Below, one piece after another: positions 25,943 to 34,267 of a stretch of DNA of 64,000 nucleotides. Position 1 is the stretch's first letter. The number at the start of each line of letters is the position of its first letter. The position numbers and the translations under genes are program-made. Below the pieces are notes generated by a model. The model was not told the origin of the DNA. It did no database searches and saw nothing but the letters and a program-made list of their open reading frames with translations. Source of the DNA: Mycobacteriaceae bacterium (GTDB lineage Bacteria > Actinomycetota > Actinomycetes > Mycobacteriales > Mycobacteriaceae); contig JAIEPH010000001.1 of NCBI GenBank assembly GCA_019749805.1, forward strand, positions 99,208 through 163,207, given 5' to 3'.

Positions 25943-26087
25943 AGGAGTCACCAACGACTTCTTGGGGCGTCGGCGCCAAAAACGGTCGTGGAGCGCTGCT
26001 ACCGTCGACGAAGCGCGCCCCTCCCCCCAGGGCGTGTCATGCGCCCTCAGCCGCTCCTCCCCCCTTGCGGCTGGGGGCGCGCTCGAT

Positions 26088-26336
26088 TTACGGGTCCCTC
26101 ACATTTTCTGGCGGCGACAGCCAGTCCGGGCGGGTACGGGTCGTAGGCTTGGTCTCATCGCCGCGCACGGTGGCGTGAATCTCGGCATCGGCTGCATCCG
26201 CCCACATCGGGCAGTCATCTCGACCGGGACAAGACCCTCCGGGTTCCGTGGTACACACCCAGCAAAGGCACTTCCGCGCAGATGTGGGGCGACGCGGAAG
26301 AACGACTTTTGATTGGGGAAATTCCTTGTCTGACAA
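26088..26336 (-). CDS. Possible Cys-rich small protein
   Basis: 82 residues with a compact Cys cluster (KCLCWVCTTEPGGSCPGRDDC), then PMWADAADAEIHATV and a Pro/Arg tail. The Cys pattern looks like a zinc-binding site and the frame is protein-like, but the only start is a TTG overlapping the divergent gene. It fills most of the 450-base gap 25875-26325, which otherwise holds the promoter at 25910. Confidence 0.4.
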   Translation of the reverse strand: MSDKEFPQSKVVLPRRPTSARKCLCWVCTTEPGGSCPGRDDCPMWADAADAEIHATVRGDETKPTTRTRPDWLSPPENVRDP

Positions 26337-27138
26337 CGAAGCTCGTAAGCGCGCGGCCCGTCACTTCCAGGCCGCCAACCCCGGCACCTCGTACACACGC
26401 GCTCTACGCCACGTCACGGACAACCAGCGGCGGCCGTTGACGGCGGTGCTCGGCACCGGGCTCGACGGCGGGACCGTGTCGGTGAACCTGGAATGGGCAA
26501 GCGCCGGCGGCAGCGGTCCGCATTGCCTGGTCGTCGGCTCAACGCGTGAGGACGTGGCGTCGTTGATGGCGGTCTTGGCCGTCGGCTTGACCGCCGGCCA
26601 GAACCAGGGCGATCTTGAGTTGGTTCTTTTCGCGGGCAACGATTTTCAGCTTGACGTCCAGACCCGCGTACGGATGGACTCAGGCGAATTGGACGGCCTC
26701 GACAGATTGTTCGTGGACCGGCCTCAGCTCATGCGGTCGATAGATGTCAGGGACATCGAGGACGCCCGCGCCAAGGGTTATCCGCTAGCGACGACGGTGG
26801 TGCTCATCGAGGACCTCGACGGCGCGTGGGCGCGGTCGGACTCTCTGGCGCGGTGGCTGCGGGTGGGCCGCTCATTGGGGATCAACATCGTCTTGGGCAC
26901 CGCGGCAGAGCTTCCGGGGATGGCGTCTACCTCGGTCGATGACATGTCCCCGGCGCAGGTGCTGGACCGGCTGCTGCGCACCGCCACGGTCGGCGGTGCG
27001 GTGGCCTCCAACATGTCCTCAGCAACGCTGTTCAGCTTGGGCGGTGGTCGCGGAACGCTGCGGACGTTCGGTCAGTGGGATGCGGTGCGCCGGCGCCAGG
27101 CGCCCGACGTGCTGCTGGACTTCACTATCGCCCAGTGA
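26326..27138 (+). CDS. FtsK/EccC-like protein with degenerate Walker A
   Basis: 271 residues from TTG 26326, which has GGGGA upstream. The N-terminal ARHFQAANPGTSYTRALRHV resembles leaders of actinobacterial plasmid and ICE proteins. The body follows FtsK/EccC ATPase domains (LTAVLGTGLDGGTVSVNLE, PHCLVVGSTREDVASL, TTVVLIEDLDGAWARSD, LGINIVLGTA). The Walker A lysine is missing: GSTREDVA replaces GxTGxGKS. It probably binds rather than hydrolyses nucleotide, or is an adaptor for the FtsK-type coupling ATPase at 47852. Confidence 0.78.
   Translation: MSDNEARKRAARHFQAANPGTSYTRALRHVTDNQRRPLTAVLGTGLDGGTVSVNLEWASAGGSGPHCLVVGSTREDVASLMAVLAVGLTAGQNQGDLELVLFAGNDFQLDVQTRVRMDSGELDGLDRLFVDRPQLMRSIDVRDIEDARAKGYPLATTVVLIEDLDGAWARSDSLARWLRVGRSLGINIVLGTAAELPGMASTSVDDMSPAQVLDRLLRTATVGGAVASNMSSATLFSLGGGRGTLRTFGQWDAVRRRQAPDVLLDFTIAQ
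26929..26951 (-). repeat. Possible dispersed repeat inside FtsK-like gene
   Basis: ACC, then GATGACATGTCCCC. It matches 16 of 23 positions and encodes SVDDMSPA. It is listed because the core is intact. Confidence 0.45.
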
Positions 27139-27170
27139 GGCCGTGACGCCGCGTTCAGTACCGTCAATGG

Positions 27171-28136
27171 GTGGCTGCTTCGCGATCCGTGGTGCGCCGG
27201 CGGTCGACGCCGGGGCCGATGCTGGCCACCCTGGGCCCACCACCGGTCGGGGACGACTACGCCATTGAGTGGAAATTTGATGGCCAGCGCGCATCTGTCC
27301 TGGTCACTGGTGGGGAGGTCGTTGTGTTCTCCCGAAACGGGGCTGACATCACCGCCACGTTCCCTGAAATGTCCTCTGTGAGTGCGGCGGTGGGTGGGCG
27401 ATCGGTGGTGCTGGACGGCGAGATCGTGGCGTTGGATCGTGACGGCCGGCCGTCGTTTTCGCGTCTGCAGCAACGATGGCCTCAACAGCGCCGTCCCCGG
27501 CCGGAGCTGCTGCGCGCGGTTCCCGTGCGGCTCATGGCCTTTGACGCCATCGCGGTAGATGGGCGTGACCTCACCGATGAGCCGTATGAGAGTCGTCGTG
27601 CGGTGTTGGAGTCCTTGGTGGTGGAGGAGCCGGCGGTGTTGACGGTGCCGAAGTCGTTCACTGGTGTGCCGGCCGCTGACATGCTGGATGTCGCTAGAAA
27701 ACACCTCATGGAGGGTGTGGTCGCCAAGAAGCTCGGCTCGCCGTACCGGGAGGGACGGTCGCGGTGGTGGGTGAAAACGCCTGTGAGACAGACTGTCGAG
27801 TTGGTGGTGGTGGCGTTCGGGGGTCCGCCTGGACGAGTGACGTCGGTGTTGGTGGCCGGCCACAGTGAAGGTGGGCACCTGGAGGTCGCCGGCAAAATCG
27901 GTACCGGGTTTTCCGCGGCGATGAGCCGGCACCTGTTCGAGTTGCTGCACGCCATCGAGCGGCCCACACCCGCGGTGGTCAATCCTGTTGTCGGACAGGG
28001 CTGGCGGTGGGTGGAGCCCCACTTCGTGGGCGAGGTGGCCTTCCGCGAGTATGTGCCTGGACGGGGCTTGCGGCACGCGTCATGGAAGGGTCTGCGTGAC
28101 GGCGTTGATCCAACTCTGACGGTGCTTCCGTCCTAG
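27171..28136 (+). CDS. ligC: ATP-dependent DNA ligase, LigC-type
   Basis: 321 residues from GTG 27171. The nucleotidyltransferase motif is EWKFDGQR with the adenylated Lys at 35; FSRNGADIT, LDGEIVALD, FDAIAVDG and EGVVAKKLGSPYREGRSRWWVKTP are motifs III, IIIa, IV and V. An OB-fold domain ends the protein. LigC-type ligases seal nicks in repair; the core-only length (about 320) fits. Conjugative or phage elements often carry one. It is convergent with 28140. Confidence 0.93.
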   Translation: MAASRSVVRRRSTPGPMLATLGPPPVGDDYAIEWKFDGQRASVLVTGGEVVVFSRNGADITATFPEMSSVSAAVGGRSVVLDGEIVALDRDGRPSFSRLQQRWPQQRRPRPELLRAVPVRLMAFDAIAVDGRDLTDEPYESRRAVLESLVVEEPAVLTVPKSFTGVPAADMLDVARKHLMEGVVAKKLGSPYREGRSRWWVKTPVRQTVELVVVAFGGPPGRVTSVLVAGHSEGGHLEVAGKIGTGFSAAMSRHLFELLHAIERPTPAVVNPVVGQGWRWVEPHFVGEVAFREYVPGRGLRHASWKGLRDGVDPTLTVLPS

Positions 28137-28139
28137 CGC

Positions 28140-28502
28140 TTACTGGCCCACCGCCGAGCACCAGGTTTCCAGACGGGCCAGGAGGCCTTGCAGTGCTGTG
28201 GTGGCGTGGCCGCTGCAGCTGTCGAGGCTTTGGGAGGCGGCGCGAAGGCTGGCGGCTGCTCGCTGTAACTCCGGAAGGTGCTCGGCAGCTGGCGGCCCGG
28301 CGGGAAAGGGGGGTCGATCGTCGACTTGGCCTTGCGGCGGCCAGTTGTGCACCATCCTTGCCGTCCAGGCGGTGAGGTCTGCTGCGGCGCCGATCTGCGT
28401 GCTGGTGGGCGCGTGTACGCGCAGTGCAGTGTGGGCTTCGTCGAGCGCTGTAGCGCAGCGGATTAACGACGCTGAATCCCATGAGATGACGTTGGACTGC
28501 AT
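28140..28502 (-). CDS. Small helical protein
   Basis: 120 residues from ATG 28502. Two long helical segments (SASLIRCATALDEAHTALRVHA, LQRAAASLRAASQSLDSC) separated by a Pro-rich stretch recall WXG100-like hairpins, but the WXG motif is not present. It is convergent with the ligase (three bases apart). Confidence 0.55.
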   Translation of the reverse strand: MQSNVISWDSASLIRCATALDEAHTALRVHAPTSTQIGAAADLTAWTARMVHNWPPQGQVDDRPPFPAGPPAAEHLPELQRAAASLRAASQSLDSCSGHATTALQGLLARLETWCSAVGQ

Positions 28503-28558
28503 GGTTCGAGTCTGCGCGTTCTACGGCCTGGTGGCCATAGTGCGTGATTGAGAGGCCG

Positions 28559-29440
28559 TCATGCCGGGATGCCGTTGTCCCGAACCCAGTACTGCAGACC
28601 GGGCATGAGGTTGTCGACGACGATGTCGACGCGCTGCTGCTTGAGATCCCGCAACGCCTTTCGGGCGGTGGTGGCGAACTTCTTGTCCGCCTTCTGCTCG
28701 TAGTCGGCTCGTAGCGTGGCCGCGTCGAGGCTCTGCTTGGCGGCGAGAGCGGTGATCGCTGTGGTCACGGTCTGTTCCCATTCGGCGGCCGAGGGGTGGT
28801 CGGCGCCGTACCAGCGCAGGCTATCCAGTGCTGCGACGGCCGCGTTGGAGGCCGCGCGGTCGGTCTTGTAGAGCGTCTTGCCGGTGGCGGGGTCGACCAC
28901 CGCGGCTGCAGTGCGCTGGGCGTCCCGGGCGGCTTTGTCGGCGGCTCGTTGTTCGCGTTCGAGGTCGGAGGGCCGGCGGATCTCCCCGACGCGGTTGAGT
29001 ACGTCGGCGGGAGCCGACGGGTAGCAGATGGTGCACGCCAATTCCCCGGCGGCATAGACGATTTCCTTCTCGTCCTGACCGCTGTACTCCGTCAGCCAGG
29101 TGAACTTTGTTCTGGGGAAACAGGTGGAGCAGCGCAGGGAGCTGTGGACGTGGCCTCCGTTGCTTTGGACTAGGTAGGCGCGGGTCCAGCCGCCGCGGCG
29201 GTCGAATTCGTCGTGGTAGGGCTTCAGTTGCTCGGTGACGGCGGCGATCTGTGGGGCGTATTCGGCGGCCTGGGTCTCGAGTTTGGCGGCCCGGGTGGGG
29301 TCGGGGTAGCGGCCGGTGCGGGCGCGGTGCGCGGCGGCGTGCAGCCCTTCCATGCTGGCGATCAATTTGGCGCGCTGGTAGCCGAGTTCGTTGATGACGG
29401 TGTCGATTTCGGGTGGGGTCTGGGTGGTGAGGTCGGTCAT
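28559..29440 (-). CDS. Phage/plasmid-type protein with Cys pair and coiled coil
   Basis: 293 residues from ATG 29440. The N-terminal 90 residues are helical; a Cys2-Cys2 site follows (SLRCSTCF and LACTICYPS), then a long helical region rich in Ala/Asp/Lys. Such proteins are found in mycobacteriophages. The start overlaps the stop of 29440-29679 by four bases (ATGA). Confidence 0.75.
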   Translation of the reverse strand: MTDLTTQTPPEIDTVINELGYQRAKLIASMEGLHAAAHRARTGRYPDPTRAAKLETQAAEYAPQIAAVTEQLKPYHDEFDRRGGWTRAYLVQSNGGHVHSSLRCSTCFPRTKFTWLTEYSGQDEKEIVYAAGELACTICYPSAPADVLNRVGEIRRPSDLEREQRAADKAARDAQRTAAAVVDPATGKTLYKTDRAASNAAVAALDSLRWYGADHPSAAEWEQTVTTAITALAAKQSLDAATLRADYEQKADKKFATTARKALRDLKQQRVDIVVDNLMPGLQYWVRDNGIPA

Positions 29441-29679
29441 CAGAGTGTCTCTCCGTAGGTGGTGCCGGTGAGGGCGTTGGCGATGGCGCTGGCGATGGTG
29501 GCGACCTGGTGGCAGGTGATGGTGCCGTTCTGTAGGTCGATCAGCTCGTTGACGGAGTTGCGGGCGACGACCTTGGTGGTGTCGTCGAAGGCGTCCAGGC
29601 GTGCGAGGGCGTCGTCGTGGGCTTGGCCGGCTGTGAGGTAGTCACCGGCGCGGAAGGGGGTTGTTGGGTTGGCAGACAT
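29440..29679 (-). CDS. Small hypothetical protein
   Basis: 79 residues: FRAGDYLTAGQAHDDALARLDAFDD then KVVARNSVNELIDLQNGTITCHQVATIASAI. Helical. It is translationally coupled to 28559-29440 by ATGA. Role unknown. Confidence 0.7.
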   Translation of the reverse strand: MSANPTTPFRAGDYLTAGQAHDDALARLDAFDDTTKVVARNSVNELIDLQNGTITCHQVATIASAIANALTGTTYGETL

Positions 29680-29704
29680 GATCGGTTCTCCTTTGTCGTG
29701 GTGC

Positions 29705-30112
29705 TCAGGCGGCGTCGGCGTCGGTGTCGGGTTCTTCGGCGGGTGGGTAGTCGCCGTACATGCCGCGTTCGTCTCCTTCGGCGAGGAGGCGGTCTTGGAG
29801 GTCGGCGTCGGCGGCGAGGCGGGCGTTGCGGCGTTGGATCCAGCGGACGGTGAACACGGTGGCGGCGGCGACGGCGATGACGGGGACCAGCCATTCCCAC
29901 TGCCAGATCATGCAGGCGATCCAGAAGACGATGAGGGTGGTCCAGGCGGGGTGGCGCTGCGCCCAGTCCTTGGCTGGCGGTGCGTAGACGGGGACCGTGA
30001 TGACGGTGGGGGCCGCGAGTGCTTCAGTCCACTGTGCGCCGTCCCAGAAGCGTTGTTGGGCAGCGCCAGTGGGGTCGGGGTACCAGCCTGCGGGTGGGGT
30101 GTCGTTGTTCAT
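29705..30112 (-). CDS. DUF2510 membrane protein
   Basis: 135 residues from ATG 30112. The N-terminal PPAGWYPDPTGAAQQRFWDGAQWTE is the DUF2510 domain of actinobacterial membrane proteins. Two hydrophobic segments (TTLIVFWIACMIWQWEWLVP and VIAVAAATVFTVRWIQ) follow, then an acidic tail. It is the first gene of the leftward group 28559-30112. Confidence 0.8.
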   Translation of the reverse strand: MNNDTPPAGWYPDPTGAAQQRFWDGAQWTEALAAPTVITVPVYAPPAKDWAQRHPAWTTLIVFWIACMIWQWEWLVPVIAVAAATVFTVRWIQRRNARLAADADLQDRLLAEGDERGMYGDYPPAEEPDTDADAA

Positions 30113-30149
30113 GGCGGCCTCCGGTGGTGATGTCGTCGCTACCCACCAA

Positions 30150-30230
30150 AGGTAACACACAATGCCGTTTTGTGGCACCCTTATTTACATGCAGGTTTTT
30201 GGTATAGTCTTTTACACACGCGGTGCGTCC
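30150..30230. promoter_or_regulatory. Divergent promoter with boxes shared with 37250
   Basis: TGCCGTTTTGTGG at about 30163, then GGTATAGT and TTTACACACG at about 30210-30230. The same strings occur in the gap upstream of the ADP-ribosylglycohydrolase. TATAGT is a -10 box for the gene at 30306. Confidence 0.6.
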
Positions 30231-30305
30231 GCCCCGTGTGCGGCCAGTCGTTCGACGACAGCCGTAGACATCGCGCGTGCGCGCGCCGAAACGCAGGAGG
30301 CTGCC

Positions 30306-30680
30306 GTGAGGGTGATCGTTCGCACGCCCGCGGAATTGGTCGCCGAGTACGACCTACCCGAGGTCGACGGTGACAGCAGCGACGAGGACGTCCTGGCTGC
30401 GGTGGCCGCGGCCGAACCCCTTCGGCGCGGTGAACCGGAAGTCGTCGGCGAGACCTACGTGTTCGCGCGGGGGTTGGAATCGCTCGCGGAGCAGGGCCGG
30501 CGGTTGCAGCAGGCGGAGGCGCGGCTGGCCGCCGAACGGTTGGCTGCCGGAGAGTTGGCGCGGAAGTACCGCGACAAGCGCAGTAAGCGTGACCTGGCGA
30601 CCACGCTGGGTATCACCCGGCCGACGCTGGATTCCTGGATGGGCGACGCCCCGCCGCGACGACGTAGCAGTGGTGCGTGA
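30306..30680 (+). CDS. Small HTH protein
   Basis: 124 residues from GTG 30306, behind GGAGG (frame open from 30162). The C-terminal segment YRDKRSKRDLATTLGITRPTLDSWMGDAPP is a HTH; the N-terminal half is acidic and helical. It is a probable regulator, upstream of the AbiE pair. Confidence 0.7.
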   Translation: MRVIVRTPAELVAEYDLPEVDGDSSDEDVLAAVAAAEPLRRGEPEVVGETYVFARGLESLAEQGRRLQQAEARLAAERLAAGELARKYRDKRSKRDLATTLGITRPTLDSWMGDAPPRRRSSGA

Positions 30681-30730
30681 TGCCGATTCGGGCATCGCGG
30701 AGGTGGTCCCTTCGCGGAAATTCGTCGTTG

Positions 30731-30753
30731 AGCAGCCGTAATGCCACGTCCCT
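30731..30753 (-). repeat. Dispersed repeat, copy 11
   Basis: AATGCCACGTCCC core; 17 of 23 positions match. It lies just upstream of the -10 box of the AbiEi gene. Confidence 0.7.
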
Positions 30754-30760
30754 GGATTGC

Positions 30761-30766
30761 TACTAT
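30761..30766 (+). promoter_or_regulatory. -10 box of leaderless AbiEi transcript
   Basis: TACTAT, seven bases before the ATG at 30774, as in mycobacterial leaderless genes. Confidence 0.6.
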
Positions 30767-30773
30767 TGCTGCA

Positions 30774-31441
30774 TGCCCGTCGATGCAGAGGCGTGGAGCC
30801 GGCTGCACACTCTGGCCGCCGGCCAGTTCGGCCTGTTCACCGCCGCCCAGGCCCGACGACATGGAGTGGCTCGCTACGAACTTGCGCGCCGCGCGGCCAC
30901 CGGAGAGTTGTGGCGGGCACACCACGGTGTGTACGGCTTCACCGAGGATGCCGCCGACATGTTTTCCTTCGAAGGATGGGCGGCGCAGTGGCTGGCGCTA
31001 CGTCCCGAGGACGACGTCGAGCGCCGGCGCGCCGACCCGGACTGCATCATCAGCCACGACAGTGCCGCGGTGATCCGCGAGCTGGGCACGATCGTCGCGC
31101 GGGGACTCTTCTTGACCGGTCCGCGGCGCATCAACACACGCTCGGAGCAGGTGCACGCGTACCGGCGCGACATCGGGGCACGTGGCGTGGACTGGGACAT
31201 CGTGGAGGGGCTCCCCGTCGCGACGGCTGGGCGCATCATCGCCGACCTGGCCCAGGACGACGTCGACGGCGCGCATCAGGGCACCGTGATCGCCGACGTC
31301 CTGGATTCGGGGCTGTTGACGGTCGAGGAGGTGGGTGCGCGGCTGGATCCTTTCGCCCACCGGTGGAACGAGCCGGACGGGGTGGCGTTGGCGCATCGGT
31401 TCGCGGCCGCGGCCGGGCGGCCGTTGCGGTTGCCGGCGTAG
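30774..31441 (+). CDS. AbiEi-like antitoxin
   Basis: 222 residues from ATG 30774. A winged-HTH N-terminus (LAAGQFGLFTAAQARRHGVARYELARRAATGELWRAHHGVYGFTE) is typical of AbiEi, the antitoxin and repressor of AbiE type IV systems. The C-terminal domain is alpha/beta. The gene is leaderless and followed by an AbiEii-like nucleotidyltransferase. AbiE pairs act in phage defence or element maintenance. Confidence 0.9.
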
Positions 31442-31452
31442 CGCTCGTTCGG

Positions 31453-32505
31453 ATGTGCAAGGCCAGTGGTGAGCCCGGCGGGCCCAAGCGGTGCTCGGCG
31501 GACATGCGGGCACGGGCCCAGGAGTCCCATGACCGCGTGGAGGCGTTGGAGCGGCGGCATCGAGAGATCGAGGAGCTGCTCGACGCCCGACGCACCTACG
31601 GCTCGGAGACCGCTTTTCGTGCAGCTCTGAACACCCGGATCCGCGAGCTCACGCGCAGCGCCGGCGGCGACGGGGCGGAGGTGGCCCGGCGGTTCGCGTT
31701 GCAGCAGTTCGTGTCTCGTCTGTTCGACCGGGATCCGCAGTCGTGGCTGGTGACCGGGGGGACGGCGTTGCAGTTCCGCACCCCTGCCGAGGCGCGGGCG
31801 ACCGCGGATCTGGATCTGGCGGTGACGCGTGACGTCGAGGACCTCACTGCGGCGTTGACGGCGGCGTCGCGGCGGCGAGCTGGTGAGCATGGCGAGTTCG
31901 TGGTGGCGGTCAGCCCGGGTAGCGGCCCGGGCGCGTACACCGGGAAGATCACCTATCTGCTCAACGGGTCACGGTTCGCCGTCGCCAAGCTGGATGTCGT
32001 TGCGGGGCGGCAGTTCCCGTTCGAGCCGGACACCCTGGTCCCCGATCCGGTGGTGGCCATCGACGACGTGCGGCCGATGTCGCCGGTGCGCACGTACGCC
32101 GTCGCAGCTCACCTCGGGGACAAGGTCGCCGCGATGTACGAGCTGCACGGCAGTAGCGGGGTGTCTCCGTCGACGCGGTCGCACGATCTGGCCGACATCG
32201 TGATCCTGTCGCGGTGCGCGCGGGTGGATGCCGAGGAGTTGCGCGCGGCGGTGCGCGGCCAGGAGCAGCGCCGAGGAGTACGGGTCCCCACTCCCCTGAC
32301 GCTGCCCAGCGAGCGGTGGCGGCGCAGCTACCCGTCGCGGGTGGCCGAGGCGGGGTTGCCGGCGGAGTTGCGCGACGCCGATGCCGCCCTCGTCGAGGCC
32401 GATCGCTTCGTCGGTGCCGTCCTCGACGGTCGGGTGCAGGCCGGAGTGTGGGATCCGGATCTCCGCACCTGGCTTCCGAAACCACCCTCTGACCTGGACG
32501 ACTGA
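31453..32505 (+). CDS. AbiEii-like nucleotidyltransferase toxin with GGPKRC tag
   Basis: 350 residues from ATG 31453. The N-terminus CKASGEPGGPKRCSADMRAR is a tag shared with the ArdC-like protein. A coiled-coil-like helix (VEALERRHREIEELLDARR) leads to the NTase core LVTGGTALQFRTPAEARATADLDLAVT, the GG...DxD signature of AbiEii enzymes. The TGA at the end is overlapped by a dispersed repeat. Confidence 0.88.
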   Translation: MCKASGEPGGPKRCSADMRARAQESHDRVEALERRHREIEELLDARRTYGSETAFRAALNTRIRELTRSAGGDGAEVARRFALQQFVSRLFDRDPQSWLVTGGTALQFRTPAEARATADLDLAVTRDVEDLTAALTAASRRRAGEHGEFVVAVSPGSGPGAYTGKITYLLNGSRFAVAKLDVVAGRQFPFEPDTLVPDPVVAIDDVRPMSPVRTYAVAAHLGDKVAAMYELHGSSGVSPSTRSHDLADIVILSRCARVDAEELRAAVRGQEQRRGVRVPTPLTLPSERWRRSYPSRVAEAGLPAELRDADAALVEADRFVGAVLDGRVQAGVWDPDLRTWLPKPPSDLDD

Positions 32506-32514
32506 CACGTCCCC
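32492..32514 (-). repeat. Dispersed repeat, copy 12, on a stop codon
   Basis: ACC, then TGACACGTCCCC. It contains the AbiEii TGA at 32503-32505. Confidence 0.75.
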
Positions 32515-32550
32515 CGCTCCCTGGCGGGCCGTGGCGCCGGACGAGCTGGG

Positions 32551-32976
32551 TCAGTCGACGATGACGGTGACGGTGTAGCGGCCGTTGACGTGCTGCCGGC
32601 CCGAGTTGTCTTCCTGGACGAGCGTGACGGTCGTCGACCCGGCCTTGACGGCCTTGAACCGGGCCGTGGAGGTGCCGGTGTCGGGATGGTCTGGCAGGGC
32701 GCGCTGCGGTTCGTAGCGGCTTCCCAAGGGGCGCAGGACGTCCCAGTCGTTGGTCTCCTTGTCGTGCCACTGGCAGTTCGACCGGGCGTAGTCCGACGGC
32801 AGGACGACGTCGAATACGTCGCCGGCGCTGATGTGGACCTGCGAACCGTTGTCGGACAGGCCAGCCGAGGAGTCCGGGCCCGAAGAGCACCCGGTAAGAA
32901 CTGCGAACACGGCCGCGGCAGCCATGAACCTCGAGGTCCATAGCCGCCGTGAGGGCGCTAGCTGCGGCGATGGCAT
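32551..32976 (-). CDS. Lipoprotein with chagasin-like domain
   Basis: 141 residues from ATG 32976. SRRLWTSRF precedes a hydrophobic segment and the lipobox VLTGC (Cys at about 30). The mature domain (GDVFDVVLPSD, STARFKAVKAGSTTVTLVQE) fits an Ig-like protease-inhibitor fold such as chagasin (I42). Envelope location is likely; the inhibitor role is a low-confidence suggestion. Confidence 0.7.
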   Translation of the reverse strand: MPSPQLAPSRRLWTSRFMAAAAVFAVLTGCSSGPDSSAGLSDNGSQVHISAGDVFDVVLPSDYARSNCQWHDKETNDWDVLRPLGSRYEPQRALPDHPDTGTSTARFKAVKAGSTTVTLVQEDNSGRQHVNGRYTVTVIVD

Positions 32977-32982
32977 GTCCCC
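32960..32982 (-). repeat. Dispersed repeat, copy 13, on a start codon
   Basis: GATGGCATGTCCCC core; it overlaps the ATG of the lipoprotein on the other strand. Confidence 0.65.
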
Positions 32983-33044
32983 GCGCTCGACGGGCCTCGG
33001 GGATCCCGCGGCGGCCGGGTCGATGCCAGCACGCGGGATGGGTG

Positions 33045-33800
33045 TCATAGGAAGTCGGAGCCTTCGTCGATGCGCTGCCGGATCGGCGCGATCGGCGTCG
33101 ACATCGTGTAGTCCTCGTCGTTGCCGAAGAAGCGTTCCTGGTAGGACGCGATCGCCACCTGCAGAGCGTGCCGGTTGGCGTGCTGGGCGAGGAACTGCGG
33201 GCGGTCCTGCAGCGGAACGAGTCCGGCGGTCATCAAGTAGCGGTTGAGGCGGTCGACGGATTCGAGTTGCTCGACAGATGGGTCGGCCTCCCACTCGGCG
33301 TCCCAGTGCGGGTGCACGAGGATGAGCCCGTTGGAGGTGGGCATCATCGTCTCGATGGCCTGGCACAGCGCCCATGCGCCCAGGCGGTGCCCGCGCAGGG
33401 CCGGGTCGATCACGCCCCACAGCACGAACATGACGACTTCGACGGGGTCGGAGAACTGTTGGGCCAGTTCGGGTCCGATGCGGTGGTCGTCGAAGAGTGG
33501 GGCGAACCGGTCGGTGCGTAGCCCGTGGAATTTCGAGCGGTCGAGCAAGTCGTCGGCGAGGCCCTCGACGCCGGTCCTGGCCATGACGAAGTCGATCTGG
33601 CCGACGCGGATGTCGGGGTCGCCCATCCGTGAGTCCGTGTGGGTGACGTCGATGTCGGCCCGCCACAGCAGCGTTCCGGGCCGGCCGAAGGCGTTGTCGA
33701 CGGTCTCAATGTGCAGCGACGGTCCGAACATCTCGATCTCGGTGGCAGCCGGGTCGAGTGTCCCGACGAACTGGTCGAGTGCGATGGCGTTGCTGGTCAT
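33045..33800 (-). CDS. GNAT-like hypothetical protein (paralogue 2)
   Basis: 251 residues from ATG 33800, overlapping the upstream stop by four bases (ATGA). It contains LRGHRLGAWALCQAIETMMP, which aligns with RGARLGAWAVSELAHRMMP in the protein at 2707, and a longer C-terminal tail. The earlier frame to 34205 is out of register with the coupled gene and is not used. Confidence 0.75.
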   Translation of the reverse strand: MTSNAIALDQFVGTLDPAATEIEMFGPSLHIETVDNAFGRPGTLLWRADIDVTHTDSRMGDPDIRVGQIDFVMARTGVEGLADDLLDRSKFHGLRTDRFAPLFDDHRIGPELAQQFSDPVEVVMFVLWGVIDPALRGHRLGAWALCQAIETMMPTSNGLILVHPHWDAEWEADPSVEQLESVDRLNRYLMTAGLVPLQDRPQFLAQHANRHALQVAIASYQERFFGNDEDYTMSTPIAPIRQRIDEGSDFL

Positions 33801-34189
33801 GGGTTTCCGCGTGGGCGGCCGCTGAGTTCGTGTTGGGCGACGAACCATTTGTTGTTCCAGATGGCGGACTCCGTGGGGTCTCCGTCGATCGAGGTCATCC
33901 CGGGCCCGAAGGTGTCGTAGACCTCCAGGGCGACCTGCATGCTGGCGACGAGGGCCGGCAGCGCTTCGGTAAGCCATTGGTGGCGGATGGCGTCGAACTC
34001 GGCGAGCCGCTTGTTGGCCTCGGCGTTGTCGGGAGTTGCCCCGGCTCGCACCCCGGCGGCGGTCCGGGTCAGGGTTGCGATGGTCTGCTGGCCGTTCACA
34101 AGCTGACGGGCCAGCTCGCGCAGCGTGGGTTCGGGGTCCATCGCGAAGATGTCTTCGCTGGACGATCCGGTGAGATGTGCGTCGGGCAT
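33797..34189 (-). CDS. Small hypothetical protein, coupled to GNAT-like gene
   Basis: 130 residues from ATG 34189. Helical: EPTLRELARQLVNGQQTIATLTRTAAGV then AEFDAIRHQWLTEALPALVASM. No known domain. Translational coupling suggests it works with the GNAT-like protein. Confidence 0.65.
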   Translation of the reverse strand: MPDAHLTGSSSEDIFAMDPEPTLRELARQLVNGQQTIATLTRTAAGVRAGATPDNAEANKRLAEFDAIRHQWLTEALPALVASMQVALEVYDTFGPGMTSIDGDPTESAIWNNKWFVAQHELSGRPRGNP

Positions 34190-34217
34190 TCCTCGATCGT
34201 CGCACGCGAGTGGTGTG

Positions 34218-34240
34218 AGCTGGGGTGATGCCACGTCCCT
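34218..34240 (-). repeat. Dispersed repeat, copy 14
   Basis: GATGCCACGTCCC core, immediately upstream of the 34189 start. Confidence 0.65.
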
Positions 34241-34267
34241 GATTTCAGCGAGGCGAGGCAGCTGCGG

